Below, one piece after another: positions 8,651-17,481 of a stretch of DNA of 64,000 nucleotides. Under the pieces are notes generated by a model, which was not told where the DNA came from, ran no database searches, and saw nothing but the letters and a program-made list of their open reading frames with translations. The stretch comes from Caulifigura coniformis (GTDB lineage Bacteria; Planctomycetota; Planctomycetia; Planctomycetales; Planctomycetaceae). A program made the translations under genes and the position numbers. The stretch is taken from NCBI RefSeq assembly GCF_007745175.1, contig NZ_CP036271.1:1-64000 (forward strand). Direction: 5' to 3'. Numbering within the stretch: the stretch's first letter is position 1; each line of letters starts with the position of its first letter.

Positions 8651-10240
8651 ATGAACAACGTGGCGTTCTCACACGGGCGGCGGCTGTTGGCGCTGCAGGT
8701 GGTCGTGCTCATCGCAGTCGTGCTTCTTCCGGCGGGGCCGCGGGCTGCGCGCGGAGCGGAACGGCCGAACATTGTCGTCATCCTGGCGGACGATCTCGGC
8801 TACGGGGACGTGCAGTGCAACAACCCAGATCGGGGGAAGATCGCGACGGTACAGATCGATCGATTGGCCGCGTCCGGAATGCGGTTCACCGACGCCCATT
8901 CCAGTTCGGGGGTCTGTTCGCCGTCGCGCTATGCGCTGCTGACGGGTCGTTATCACTGGCGGACGCGCTTGCAGCGGGGAATCGTCGGGCTATGGGAGCG
9001 GCCGCTGATTGCTCCGGACCGGCTGACGATCGCCGGCATGCTCAAGAAGGAGGGGTACCAGACGGCGTGCATCGGGAAGTGGCACCTGGGGTGGGATTGG
9101 CCGATCGAGTCGGAGAAGCTGCCGCTGTTCAAGGGGGTCAAGGATCGCGACGAACGGGCGACGGAGGCGCAGCAGGCTGCCTGGAAGGAGACGTTCTCGA
9201 AGGAGCTGGGCGGGGGGCCGACGACGCGCGGTTTCGAGAGCTATTTCGGCACCGACGTGCCCAACTGGCCTCCGTACTGCTTCATTGAGAACACGCGGAC
9301 TCTCGGAATCCCGACCGAGTTTCTTCCCTCGCGGCTGTTCGTGGCCAACCAGGCGAGTATGCAGGGGCCGGCGCTCGCGGACTGGACGCTGGAGCCGATC
9401 CTTCCGGCACTTCAGGACAGGGCCGTGAAGTTCATCGCCGCGGCGTCGCGCGAGAAGCGGCCGTTTTTCCTATACATGCCGCTGACGTCTCCCCACACGC
9501 CGCTGGCGGTCAACGAGAAATGGCGGGGGTCCAGCGGGCTCAACGACTATGCGGACTTCGTGCTGGAAACGGATGCGGTGGTGGGGGCCGTGGTCGATGC
9601 GATCGATGCGGCGGGCCAGCGCGACAACACGCTTATCGTGTTCACCAGCGACAACGGGTGCGCCCCGTATATCGGTGCAGCCGAGCTCGAGAAGCGTGGC
9701 CACTTTCCGAGCGGCCCGCTCCGGGGCTACAAGTCGGACGCTTGGGAAGGGGGGCATCGCGTCCCGTTCATCGTGCGTTGGCCGGGCGTGGCGCCGGCGG
9801 GCGAGGTGTGCCACCAGCTGGTGCATCACACCGACGTGATGGCGACGATCGCGGAGGCTCTTTCGCTTTCGTTGCCGCCAACGGCCGGCGAGGACAGTTT
9901 CAGCCTGGTGCCGTTGCTGCGGGGCTCGGACGTGCCGGTCCGGAATTCCGCAGTCAGCCATTCTTCGCAGGGTCTGGCAGCGATTCGACAGGGGGACTGG
10001 AAGCTGATCTGCGGGAAGGGATCGGGAGGGTGGGGCAAGGGGAAAGATGACCAGCTGGCCCAGCTCTACAACCTGCGAGACGACATCGGGGAGAGCCGGA
10101 ATCTCTATTCCGAGCGGCCTGAGATCGTGGCGTCGCTGATGAGTCTGATGGCCGATACGGTCAACAACGGCCGGAGCACGCCGGGGCCGGTCCAGCCCAA
10201 CGACGTGAACGTCAACTGGCGGCAGTTCCTGGAGAAATGA
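8651..10240 (+). CDS. Secreted sulfatase (arylsulfatase family)
   Basis: A 529-residue S1-type sulfatase. A signal peptide occupies about residues 1-36 (hydrophobic LALQVVVLIAVVLL), then the conserved NIVVILADDLGYGD, whose two aspartates bind calcium. Cys89 in CSPSR is the residue converted to formylglycine by an external maturase, and TGR follows as usual. Further metal-site residues appear in FTSDNGCAPY. Planctomycetes carry many such enzymes for sulfated polysaccharides; the actual substrate cannot be read here. It begins 22 bases after the DUF1559 gene and may be co-transcribed with it. No maturase gene is in the window. Confidence 0.93.
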   Translation: MNNVAFSHGRRLLALQVVVLIAVVLLPAGPRAARGAERPNIVVILADDLGYGDVQCNNPDRGKIATVQIDRLAASGMRFTDAHSSSGVCSPSRYALLTGRYHWRTRLQRGIVGLWERPLIAPDRLTIAGMLKKEGYQTACIGKWHLGWDWPIESEKLPLFKGVKDRDERATEAQQAAWKETFSKELGGGPTTRGFESYFGTDVPNWPPYCFIENTRTLGIPTEFLPSRLFVANQASMQGPALADWTLEPILPALQDRAVKFIAAASREKRPFFLYMPLTSPHTPLAVNEKWRGSSGLNDYADFVLETDAVVGAVVDAIDAAGQRDNTLIVFTSDNGCAPYIGAAELEKRGHFPSGPLRGYKSDAWEGGHRVPFIVRWPGVAPAGEVCHQLVHHTDVMATIAEALSLSLPPTAGEDSFSLVPLLRGSDVPVRNSAVSHSSQGLAAIRQGDWKLICGKGSGGWGKGKDDQLAQLYNLRDDIGESRNLYSERPEIVASLMSLMADTVNNGRSTPGPVQPNDVNVNWRQFLEK

Positions 10241-10288
10241 TTGCGGTGCGGCGATCGGTCGACTGGAACAGGTTGTCAGGCCGCAACG

Positions 10289-11158
10289 TCATCTTTGCAG
10301 GGTTCCTTCGACCCGCCTGATCAAGGCGCTCATCAGAACCGCGCATTCCGCCGAATGTGTTTCAAGCAGTTTGTGGCCGGCGTCGAGAATGTGTGCCTCC
10401 ATTCGCGGTAGTGCTTTCATCCAGGAAAGCACCTCGTCGATCTCGAAAAAGATGTCGTGGCGCGCCCAGAGCAACAGGGCTGGCGGTTGCCATTGCTTCA
10501 GGTAATCGGCGATTTCAGCGAATCGCGCGACATGGTTGCGATAATCCAGCACGAGCGCGCGTTCTTTCTCGCATCGCCCTGGAAGCGACATGATCCGCCA
10601 ATCCTCCTCCCACTGCCGGGGATCCATCCGCGCGACGATGTCTGCGGGCACTCCTGCGACGTAGACTTTGCGAGTCCCTTCAAAGTTGAGATGCGTGATG
10701 GCCTCCGCTTCATGCTCCGGCGTCGGCTCGTCCCAGAAGGACCGGGTCGTCGCCCACGCCGGCCCGAGACCGCTTTCGTGGGCATTGCCATTCTGGATGA
10801 TCAACCCGCGGATCCGCTGCGGAGCGCGTGTCGCGAGATAGAACCCCACTGCCGCGCCGAAATCGTGGAGGTAGAGGTAGAACGAATCGACTTCGAGCCG
10901 CGCGAGAAGCGCCTCGATGACATCCGCGTAGCGGGCGAACGAGGGTCGGTCGATGGGCTCGGACTGCCCGTACCCCGGCAAATCGGGGGCAATCACGAAG
11001 CAATCCCGCGCGAGAGGATCGATCACGCTCCGAAACGATCGGCAAGAGCTGGGGGACCCGTGGAGCAGGAGCAGTGCTGGCTTCTCCCTCTCTCCCGCCA
11101 GGCGAACCGCCAGTCTGGCGCCCTCAATCTCAATTCCCATCAACTCCGGTTCGCTCAT
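10289..11158 (-). CDS. Alpha/beta hydrolase with aspartate nucleophile
   Basis: A 289-residue cytoplasmic alpha/beta-hydrolase. The oxyanion-hole motif is LLLLHGSPSS and the nucleophile elbow is LHDFGAAVG, giving Asp99 rather than serine, as in epoxide hydrolases and haloalkane dehalogenases. The catalytic histidine is in LDAGHKLLETHS near the C-terminus. The residue after the nucleophile is Phe, where dehalogenases usually carry Trp, so epoxide hydrolase-like chemistry seems slightly more likely; substrate unknown. The ATG at 11158 has a GGTGAG-type ribosome site; a GTG two codons earlier is possible. It converges with the sulfatase. Confidence 0.85.
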   Translation of the reverse strand: MSEPELMGIEIEGARLAVRLAGEREKPALLLLHGSPSSCRSFRSVIDPLARDCFVIAPDLPGYGQSEPIDRPSFARYADVIEALLARLEVDSFYLYLHDFGAAVGFYLATRAPQRIRGLIIQNGNAHESGLGPAWATTRSFWDEPTPEHEAEAITHLNFEGTRKVYVAGVPADIVARMDPRQWEEDWRIMSLPGRCEKERALVLDYRNHVARFAEIADYLKQWQPPALLLWARHDIFFEIDEVLSWMKALPRMEAHILDAGHKLLETHSAECAVLMSALIRRVEGTLQR

Positions 11159-11164
11159 CACCAC

Positions 11165-11449
11165 TCACCGTTCATTGATCGCGACGTCTCTGCTGACGGC
11201 GCCACGTCCCTTCGTGCGATTCATCTACTGTCTGACGTCGTCGTTCCTTCGCGGTTGGGGCTCACTGCCTGGGGGGGTCGCCTGCATGCTTGAGAACGCT
11301 GCGTGACCGATGAACCAAAATGGTTCATTCCGTCGTTTTCGCAAGGGCCGTTGCTCACCCTGAACGAGAAATGTCATCACACCGAGGACTCGAGAACCGT
11401 TTGGTTGAATTCGAATCTCGAAGGCGTAAGTCATTGTCCTGAAATGAGA
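11165..11449. other. Non-coding gap between hydrolase and tRNA-Pro
   Basis: No convincing gene. The gap holds the presumed promoter of the minus-strand hydrolase and, at 11312-11330, a perfect operator-like palindrome. Open frames here run into the tRNA and are rejected. Confidence 0.6.
11312..11330. promoter_or_regulatory. Perfect palindrome, operator-like
   Basis: ATGAACCA-AAA-TGGTTCAT: 8-base arms with a 3-base centre, 154 bases upstream of the hydrolase start. No T-run follows on either strand, so a terminator is less likely than a repressor site. No regulator gene is adjacent. Confidence 0.5.
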
Positions 11450-11479
11450 AAGCCCTTCGACGTTCTCGCGGAAGGGCTT
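11450..11479 (-). terminator. Hairpin terminator after tRNA-Pro
   Basis: A 9-base stem (AAGCCCTTC / GAAGGGCTT) with a 12-base loop, starting 15 bases past the tRNA 3' end on the minus strand; TCTCATTT follows. Confidence 0.65.
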
Positions 11480-11493
11480 GTTTCTGAAAAGAG

Positions 11494-11568
11494 TCGGGGC
11501 GACAGGATTCGAACCTGCGACTTCCAGCTCCCAAAGCTGGCGCTCTAGCCAAGCTGAGCTACGCCCCG
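11494..11568 (-). tRNA. trnP: tRNA-Pro (anticodon TGG)
   Basis: The minus strand folds as a full cloverleaf of 75 bases: acceptor CGGGGCG/CGCCCCG, D arm GCTC...GAGC, anticodon stem CCAGC/GCTGG with loop TTTGGGA, and T arm GCAGG-TTCGAAT-CCTGT. Position 34-36 is TGG, so it reads proline CCA (and by wobble other CCN codons). The discriminator base is A; CCA is not encoded. Confidence 0.97.
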
Positions 11569-11705
11569 TGTCGTTCCGATCACCCGACACCGTGGTCGCG
11601 CTCCCGGTTCGCAAAGTGTAGAGCAGGCGAGATTTGCTTGCGAGGGCGATCCTGGCCGGTCGATCCCACGGTGGGAGAGACCGATCCAGTTCACCGGAAC
11701 ACGGC

Positions 11706-12104
11706 TCATGACGCAGCTGGCATCAGTTCCTGGTGGACCTCTCCGTTGCGGCCGAAGTAGAGCACGCGGCGGCCAGTGATCTGGGCAAAATAGCCGACGC
11801 AACCGGCCTGCATGGTTTCTCGGAGAAAGTCGGCGTAGGTGTGTTCCTGACGCTGGCTCCGCCGGACCGATTTCTCGACCTCAATGGCGGAGAATGTTTG
11901 GCCGATCGGCAGCGGCGGGTGGGGCTGGCTGATGACGACAGATTGGCCGTCCGGCAGGTAGTAGGTGGTTTCCTGACGACTGTAGTCGGTGTGGTAGCGT
12001 TCGACCCCCAGGGCTGCGAGTCGGGCGACGAGGTCGGGGAAGCCGCCTGCGGAGGAAAGGATCTCTTGCAGGCGCTGCCGGAGAGAGCTGGATGCATCAT
12101 TCAT
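11706..12104 (-). CDS. DUF1398 family protein
   Basis: A 132-residue cytoplasmic protein of the DUF1398 family (E. coli YbcV-like). Visible family features are the N-terminal helix FPDLVARLAALGVERYHTDY, followed by ETTYYLPDGQSV, and the C-terminal YADFLRETMQAGCVGYFAQITGR region followed by RVLYFGRNGE. The function of the family is unknown. It follows the MarR gene after 34 bases on the same strand, so the two are probably one operon under the palindrome at 12623. Regulation by MarR is inferred from this arrangement. Confidence 0.82.
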   Translation of the reverse strand: MNDASSSLRQRLQEILSSAGGFPDLVARLAALGVERYHTDYSRQETTYYLPDGQSVVISQPHPPLPIGQTFSAIEVEKSVRRSQRQEHTYADFLRETMQAGCVGYFAQITGRRVLYFGRNGEVHQELMPAAS

Positions 12105-12138
12105 GGCGTGGCCTTGTCGCTATTCGATGAGTGAATCT

Positions 12139-12609
12139 TCAATCCACGGGTGAGTTCTGCCATCCGTGGAAGCGAGCGATCTGCCTGAGTTGGGCGACGA
12201 GCTTCCTGCGATCGGCCGCGCTGAGCTGGCCGAAGAATTCGTGATCATTCCGGTCGGCCAGGCGCGCCAGGACGGGGACGAGTTTTCGACCGTCGGCGGT
12301 CAGGCCGACGGTCTGGAATCGCCGGTCGTCGCGGGAGGCGAGGCGTTCGACGAGTTGTTTCCTGACGAGGCGTTCGACGAGTTTGGAGACGGCTCCGCGG
12401 GTCATTCCCATCCGTTCGGCGAGCTGGCTGGGGTTCACCGGTTCGGAGCCGTGCAGCAGTCTGAGCACGACCCATTCGGCGACGGTGACGCCGGAGTCTT
12501 CCACCTTGCGCTGGAACGCATGGGAGACGTGGTTCGAGACGGTGCGCAGCCAGTATCCGACGTGGCTGTCGAGTTCGCTGACGCTGGAGTGTCCGGCCAC
12601 GATTCGCAT
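12139..12609 (-). CDS. MarR-family transcriptional regulator
   Basis: A 156-residue winged-helix regulator. The DNA-recognition part is plain: NPSQLAERMGMTRGAVSKLV followed by ERLVRKQLVERLASRDDRR, the wing with its conserved DxR, then LTADGRKL. The N- and C-terminal helices form the dimer interface. A perfect palindrome lies 14 bases upstream of the start, in position to be bound by the protein itself. It leads a two-gene operon with the DUF1398 protein. The inducer cannot be predicted. Confidence 0.92.
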   Translation of the reverse strand: MRIVAGHSSVSELDSHVGYWLRTVSNHVSHAFQRKVEDSGVTVAEWVVLRLLHGSEPVNPSQLAERMGMTRGAVSKLVERLVRKQLVERLASRDDRRFQTVGLTADGRKLVPVLARLADRNDHEFFGQLSAADRRKLVAQLRQIARFHGWQNSPVD

Positions 12610-12622
12610 GTCCCTCTCTAAC

Positions 12623-12638
12623 AGTTTCCTAGGAAACT
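12623..12638. promoter_or_regulatory. Perfect 16-base palindrome, likely MarR operator
   Basis: AGTTTCCTAGGAAACT is its own reverse complement and lies 14-29 bases upstream of the MarR start codon, where it would overlap the promoter. TTTCCTAGGAAA-like sites are typical for MarR dimers. Confidence 0.75.
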
Positions 12639-12669
12639 ATAGGACCTGGAACGGCGGACGGCAACGCCG

Positions 12670-13611
12670 TCATGAAGCCACGAGGTCGGCGAAGGCGGAA
12701 TCGAGATCGGGGTAACGAAACTCGAAACGCTCATCCTCCAGACGCGCTGAGGTCACAAACCGCCCGTACAGCGCCAGCTCCGGATCTGTTTGCATCACGA
12801 GCGGCGCGCCGAGGCGGACCATCCACTCGAAGGCCGGAAGGCCAATCGGCATTTTCATCGCGCGTCGGAGCGAGGCCATGAAGGCCCGCTGGGTGACGGG
12901 GTGTGGCGAGGAGGCGATGTAAACGCCGCTCATCGTTTCGTCGAACAGCGCCCTTTCGAAGAGGCAGTTCATGTCGGCCTCATGAATCCAGCTCATCCCC
13001 TGCCGTCCGGTTCCGACCGTGCCGCCGAGTCCCCAGTGGACCAGCGTCTTCAGACGCGCCAGGGCCCCGCCGCCCGCTCCGCGATCGCGCCCGATCACAA
13101 AGCTGGTTCGAAGGATGACCTGCCGCTGCTCCGCGAGGACACTCGACTGATAGGCCTCCTCCCAGGCACGACCGACGAACGGCGCCAGGCCGTACCCTGT
13201 TGGCGAATCTTCATTGCAGACGACGTCGGGAGGGTCGCCGTAGATGTGGGCCGTGCTCATCTGCACCCACACGGGCGGAGGCGAGTCGATGGACCGCATG
13301 GCGTCACCCAGTACGCGGGTCGACTCGACGCGAGAGCGGAGGATTTCGTCCTGGTGGTCGGGGGTCTTGATGCAGTCGACGCTGCGGCCCACCAGGTTGA
13401 CGAGGCCGGCCGCGCCGTTGAGTTCGTGGATCCATGGGCCGGTCGTGCGTGCGTCCCAGGCCACGTGCTTCCATGGCCCCACCGCCCGCGGGGCCCGCCT
13501 TGAAAGGATGATGACGTCGAGGCCCTGGAGGGCCAGGTGCTGAGCGAGCGAGACGCCCAGAAAGCCGCTTCCGCCGGCAATGACAACTCGTCCAGAACGT
13601 AACGCGGACAT
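12670..13611 (-). CDS. TIGR01777-type NAD-dependent epimerase (SDR family)
   Basis: A 313-residue extended short-chain dehydrogenase-like protein. The nucleotide-binding glycine motif is [18 protein letters not shown]. Typical TIGR01777 stretches follow: [10 protein letters not shown], the helix [12 protein letters not shown], then [12 protein letters not shown] and WEEAY. The usual catalytic Tyr-x3-Lys is not clear, as in many members of this subfamily, whose reaction is undefined. The start is set at the ATG at 13611 ([14 protein letters not shown]); an upstream ATG at 13680 would add 23 residues with no homology. It begins 60 bases past the MarR promoter on the same strand, apparently independent. 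Confidence 0.82.
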   Translation of the reverse strand: MSALRSGRVVIAGGSGFLGVSLAQHLALQGLDVIILSRRAPRAVGPWKHVAWDARTTGPWIHELNGAAGLVNLVGRSVDCIKTPDHQDEILRSRVESTRVLGDAMRSIDSPPPVWVQMSTAHIYGDPPDVVCNEDSPTGYGLAPFVGRAWEEAYQSSVLAEQRQVILRTSFVIGRDRGAGGGALARLKTLVHWGLGGTVGTGRQGMSWIHEADMNCLFERALFDETMSGVYIASSPHPVTQRAFMASLRRAMKMPIGLPAFEWMVRLGAPLVMQTDPELALYGRFVTSARLEDERFEFRYPDLDSAFADLVAS

Positions 13612-13736
13612 GAGCCTCGGCCTTTCACCTTCGGGCTTCGATCTTCGAAGGGGAAACCGGAAGGTCGTCCGCGTGTTCACCAGGATTCAGGTGGGGATGT
13701 CCGCTTTCCCGTTCCGGCGAAGGTTTGTCGCCGACG

Positions 13737-14753
13737 TCAGTTCGCCGGTTGCGGCGTGGCGGCCAGGACGGGAGCGGGGTCTTCGCGACGCCCCCAGCGG
13801 CCAGCGAGCATGGCGGTGATGATCAGCTGCAGCGGGTGGTAGATCATAATCGGCAGCAGGATCACGCCGAGGGCCGGGTTGCCTTCGAAGATGAGCTGGG
13901 CCATCGGCACGCCGGTCGCCAGCGATTTCTTGGACCCGCAGAACTGGGCGGCGATGCGATCTTCCATGGTCAACTTCATGGCGGTGCAGATCAGGCCCAC
14001 GATGAAAAAAACGACGGAGAACAGGGCGATGGAGCCGAGCGTGGAGAGGATGAGCGTCGTGGCGCCGCGGCCGGTCCAGACGCCGGCCACGACGCTGTCG
14101 CAGAATGATGTGTAGACCAGCATGAGGATCGTGCCGCGGTCGGCGAGCTGGATGACTTTCTTGTGTTCCTTCGCCCAGTGGCCCAGCCAGGGACGGGACA
14201 GCTGTCCGGCGACAAGCGGAACCACGAGCCATTTCACGAGGTCGAGAATCACTTCGCCGAGTGGGAACGACGGGGCCGCTCCGGATCCCGATTCCAGGAT
14301 GAGCCCGACCCAGAGGGGAGTGAGCACGACGCCGAGAACGCTGGAGAGCGTGGCATTGAAAACGGCGACGGGGACGTTGCCGCGGGCGGCGGCCGTCATC
14401 GCGACCGAGGACGAGACGGTGGAAGGGAGGGCGCAGAGGTAGAAGAAGCCGAGGCGCAGGTCGGGGGTCAGCCAGGCTTCCGGGAGTCCTTTAAAGATCG
14501 CCAGGCCGATGAGTGGGAAAATGCCGAAGGCCGTTCCCTGCACCAGCAGGTGGACGCGCCAGTTCATTGCTCCGGCCCGCATGGCCGCGAAGGAGAGCGC
14601 GACGCCATGCAGATAGAAGATGAGGGCGACGCCGGCCTTGGTGAGGAGTTCCGGGTAGAGCCATCCACCTCGGGCGCCTGGCGCAGGGAAAAACCACGCC
14701 AGCGCCACGGCGACGAACATTCCCGTCAGAAACCAGTCAACCTTCCACTTCAC
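13737..14753 (-). CDS. Bile acid:sodium symporter-like transporter (SBF family)
   Basis: A 338-residue inner-membrane protein with about ten hydrophobic helices, of the SBF-like type (E. coli YfeH group). Characteristic pieces are LIFYLHGVALSFAAM, the conserved LCALPSTVSSSVAMTAAARG and NVPVAVFNATLSSVLGVVLT followed by PLWVGLI. The family moves organic anions with sodium; the substrate is unknown. Its ATG overlaps the stop codon of the EF-hand gene by 4 bases, so the two are translationally coupled. That coupling is odd, because one product is a membrane transporter and the other a secreted calcium-type protein. Confidence 0.85.
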   Translation of the reverse strand: MKWKVDWFLTGMFVAVALAWFFPAPGARGGWLYPELLTKAGVALIFYLHGVALSFAAMRAGAMNWRVHLLVQGTAFGIFPLIGLAIFKGLPEAWLTPDLRLGFFYLCALPSTVSSSVAMTAAARGNVPVAVFNATLSSVLGVVLTPLWVGLILESGSGAAPSFPLGEVILDLVKWLVVPLVAGQLSRPWLGHWAKEHKKVIQLADRGTILMLVYTSFCDSVVAGVWTGRGATTLILSTLGSIALFSVVFFIVGLICTAMKLTMEDRIAAQFCGSKKSLATGVPMAQLIFEGNPALGVILLPIMIYHPLQLIITAMLAGRWGRREDPAPVLAATPQPAN

Positions 14754-15493
14754 CGCGGTGACGGCTCCGCGGAGGGGGGCGCGGGTCGCCCGCCCTGATT
14801 GGATCGGGGGCGATTGCGGGGCGGGCCGCCTCCTTCACCGCGCGGCGGTCCATCGAAGCCGTCGCCAGGGGGCGGCGGGGGGCCTGGTTCGTTGAGCATC
14901 TGGCGCTGTTCGGGCGTCAGGATCGTTTCGAGTTGCGTGTCGACGATTTCCTGCAGGGCGTCGATGCGGCGTCGCTGGTCGTCGGTGAGTTCAAGCCGAT
15001 CCTGAAGCCCCGGAGGCAGGATCTGGCCCGGTCGTGGCCGCTGGCCGCGGGGTCCGCCGGGCTGTCCCGGAGGGCCGCCGAATTCGCCGGGCGATCGTCC
15101 ACCGCCGCTCCCGCCAGGTCCGCCAGGAACCTGGCCTGGTGCCAGAGGACTTCCCGCCTGTCCGCCGCGTCGGCCTCCTGCCGCGGCGAGCGCTGCGTTC
15201 TCTTTCGCGAACAGCTCACGCCATTCCCCCTTGGTCGCTGTTCCGTCGCCATCGGCGTCGGCCCGGCCGAACAGGGCGTGGAGGCGCTCATCCGTCAGTT
15301 CGGCCCTGGTCAGGGCGCCGTCCTTGTTGGCGTCAAATTTCAGCATGCGTTCGACGAGGGCATCGACGCCCGTTGTCGCGCTGCCGGCGCCCGGGCGACC
15401 GGGGCCGCCGGGAGGCGGGCCGGGCTGGGCACTGGCTGGCGAGGCTGCCAGGGCGAGGGCGCTCGCGACAACGAATCGGGTGAGACGCGGCAT
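14750..15493 (-). CDS. Secreted EF-hand protein with Gly/Pro-rich linker
   Basis: A 247-residue exported protein. The signal peptide MPRLTRFVVASALALAASPASA is followed by a Pro/Gly linker, then two EF-hand loops: FDANKDGALTRAEL (about residues 54-67) and ADADGDGTATKGEW (about 77-90). A long GPGGPG-type low-complexity stretch comes next, then LELTDDQRRRIDALQEIVDT and ILTPEQRQMLNE, which resemble Spy/CpxP-like periplasmic helices. The C-terminus is again Pro/Gly/Arg-rich. The ATG at 15493 is preferred because it begins the signal peptide. Calcium binding is likely from the loop residues; the role is unknown. Confidence 0.78.
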   Translation of the reverse strand: MPRLTRFVVASALALAASPASAQPGPPPGGPGRPGAGSATTGVDALVERMLKFDANKDGALTRAELTDERLHALFGRADADGDGTATKGEWRELFAKENAALAAAGGRRGGQAGSPLAPGQVPGGPGGSGGGRSPGEFGGPPGQPGGPRGQRPRPGQILPPGLQDRLELTDDQRRRIDALQEIVDTQLETILTPEQRQMLNEPGPPPPPGDGFDGPPRGEGGGPPRNRPRSNQGGRPAPPSAEPSPR

Positions 15494-15572
15494 GGACGGA
15501 CCTGAGGGCAGAGGTCGATGAGGATCAGGAGGCCGGGGAAGCGAAGTCGGCGGACGGCGAAAGAGCCGCAGA

Positions 15573-16250
15573 TCAGCCTCGCACGTTCCGTTCGTCGGGA
15601 GTCCGGCCGAGGACGATGTCGAAGCGGGCGGAGAGTTCGCCCGTTTTCGAATCCGGGATTGGCTTGAAATCGGTGACGAGAAGTTCGCGATCGATGACGT
15701 CGCGCACGCCGTTGAACACGCCGTCGCGGAGGTTGCCATCAAATCCCCGCATCATCAGCTGCGAAACGATCAGCTCGCGGTCACCCTTTTTCACCTTGAA
15801 ATGGATGTGCGGGGCGGGGCGTCCGGGGTAGGGGACAGGCTTGATGGTGCGGAAGCGGTAGCCGCCGTCGGAGGCGGTGGAGAAGCGGCCGAAGCCCTGG
15901 AAGTGCTTGTCCTGCTGGGCGGCCTTGGGCCCGCTGTCACGGGTGTGGAGATACACGGCGTTGGCGTCGCACTGCCAGATTTCGACGGTCGCGTCTTTGA
16001 CGGGTTCTCCCGAGGCCGTGAGGACGCGGCCGGTGAGATGGGTGATCTCGCCGACAGCGGGGGTGATGCTGTCGTTGATGATAATCAGGTCGTTGTCCTG
16101 ATCGAGCGGCAGCTTGTCGGGATAGAAGGGACCTTCCGTGAGCCGGGGGGTGGCGAAGAGCTGTTCGGCGAAGGCCCCCTTGACGGTGAAGAACGAGGCG
16201 GCGAGTGAGCCGAGGAACAGCCGGCGATCGGGGAGGTGCAGGAGAGACAT
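15573..16250 (-). CDS. Intradiol ring-cleavage dioxygenase, exported
   Basis: A 225-residue protein of the protocatechuate 3,4-dioxygenase/catechol 1,2-dioxygenase fold. Iron ligands appear conserved: Tyr in DANAVYLHTR, Tyr in IKPVPYPGRP and the His pair in APHIHFKV. GRVLTASGEPVKDATVEIWQ is the usual core strand region. The N-terminus (DRRLFLGSLAASFF followed by TVKGAFA) is a signal with a single RR, possibly Tat-like, so it probably acts outside the cytoplasm, as seen for several uncharacterised family members. The ATG at 16250 is preferred over an upstream extension that has no signal. It is divergent from the histidine kinase. Confidence 0.85.
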   Translation of the reverse strand: MSLLHLPDRRLFLGSLAASFFTVKGAFAEQLFATPRLTEGPFYPDKLPLDQDNDLIIINDSITPAVGEITHLTGRVLTASGEPVKDATVEIWQCDANAVYLHTRDSGPKAAQQDKHFQGFGRFSTASDGGYRFRTIKPVPYPGRPAPHIHFKVKKGDRELIVSQLMMRGFDGNLRDGVFNGVRDVIDRELLVTDFKPIPDSKTGELSARFDIVLGRTPDERNVRG

Positions 16251-16449
16251 GGGGTATTCCTGACAGGGGTCGACCGCGAGAGCCGCGGTGCAGGTTGTCC
16301 ATTGAACAGCGTACCAACCGCACGGGGATCGCACAAAAACGGTAGTTCCTGCATTTCCCTCAAAGTCGAAGGCGGAGGCGATCTGGTCACAGGCGATGCA
16401 GTCGGGGCAACCGCGCCGAGTTGAAGGTCGCTGAAGCAAGAAAAGCCGG

Positions 16450-17466
16450 ATGGCCTATCAAGATTTCCGGTGCGATTCGATCACCGATTGTGCCATCAAC
16501 CGACTCCGATCCCGGCCGGAAGCGCGTCCAGCTTCTGATCAGCCGCGGCATTCCAAACTGACTGATTGCATTGTCGTCGAGGACGTCATAGTGGGGCTTC
16601 CCCAGCAGCCGGTCGCGGAAATGCGACCAGAGATCGCAGACCACCAACAACGTCCGCCCGAGTTCGCCCGACTGGTCGATCGACTGGTCGCCAGCGAACG
16701 TATGGCGCTGGTCGGTCAGGCGACCGCGCAGGTCGCCGGGCATTTGACGAGCCAGCTGGCGATCCTGCCGCTGATCCAGCTGATGGAGAAGCAGTACTCG
16801 ACCGATCCCGAGATGGTCGAGTTCCTCGGCATCTTCCGCGAGTCGTTTCACGCGATTCATGAGACCGTCCAGCAGTTGCGGCGCATCGTCCGCTTCGAAT
16901 CGCTGGACGCCCCGGCCGGGCCCGTGTCGCTGGCGGAATCGATCCGCGAGCTGACCCACTTCCTGCGGTTCCAGAAGAACTTTCCCTGGAGCTACGTGCG
17001 GCTCGATCTGCGGACGAATCCCATCGCACACACCACGCGGATGAAGGTGCACCACATCCTCGTGAACCTGCTGTACAACGCCGCGGACGCCATCGCCGGC
17101 AACCCGGACGGCACGATCATCGTGCGGACATCGATCGACGGCGGGATGGCGAAGGTGACTGTCGAAGACAACGGACGCGGCATTCCGTCGGACGATCTCG
17201 ACAGGATCTGGGAGCCGTCGTTCACCACGAAGAGCGAGCCGAATCACGGCCTGGGGCTACACCTCGTCCGGCAGTTCGTGACGAGCGACGGCGGCAGCGT
17301 GAGCTGCACGTCGACGCCGGGAGTGAAGACGGTATTCACGGTGCGGATGCCGATGACGCCCAGCCTGCTCGAGCAGCTTGGCTCGGATCCGGATGATCTT
17401 GACGCGGCGCTGAGCGGCGGGACCTCGGGGAGGCGACTGTTCACCCGGGCCAGCCGGCTCCGCTGA
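16450..17466 (+). CDS. Sensor histidine kinase-like protein with degenerate H-box
   Basis: A 338-residue soluble protein with no membrane helix. The ATP-binding domain is complete: N-box VHHILVNLLYNAADAI, G1 DNGRGIP, F-box FTTK and G2 HGLGLHLVRQF. The dimerisation helix reads GQATAQVAGHLTSQLAIL (from about residue 89): the usual VAHE is VAGH, so the phospho-acceptor histidine is displaced by one or lost. No sensor or receiver domain is recognised. The start is uncertain: the ATG at 16450 has an AAGAAAAG site, but ATG 16621 (MRPEIADHQ) would remove 57 unconserved residues. No response-regulator gene is adjacent, so its partner is unknown. Confidence 0.75.
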   Translation: MAYQDFRCDSITDCAINRLRSRPEARPASDQPRHSKLTDCIVVEDVIVGLPQQPVAEMRPEIADHQQRPPEFARLVDRLVASERMALVGQATAQVAGHLTSQLAILPLIQLMEKQYSTDPEMVEFLGIFRESFHAIHETVQQLRRIVRFESLDAPAGPVSLAESIRELTHFLRFQKNFPWSYVRLDLRTNPIAHTTRMKVHHILVNLLYNAADAIAGNPDGTIIVRTSIDGGMAKVTVEDNGRGIPSDDLDRIWEPSFTTKSEPNHGLGLHLVRQFVTSDGGSVSCTSTPGVKTVFTVRMPMTPSLLEQLGSDPDDLDAALSGGTSGRRLFTRASRLR

Positions 17467-17481
17467 CCTGTTTGCCGCGAT

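Noticed and set aside
11303-11548. An 81-residue plus-strand frame near tRNA-Pro
   Set aside because: Its C-terminal part (GDRIRTCDFQLPKLAL) is the antisense translation of the tRNA, a common annotation error.
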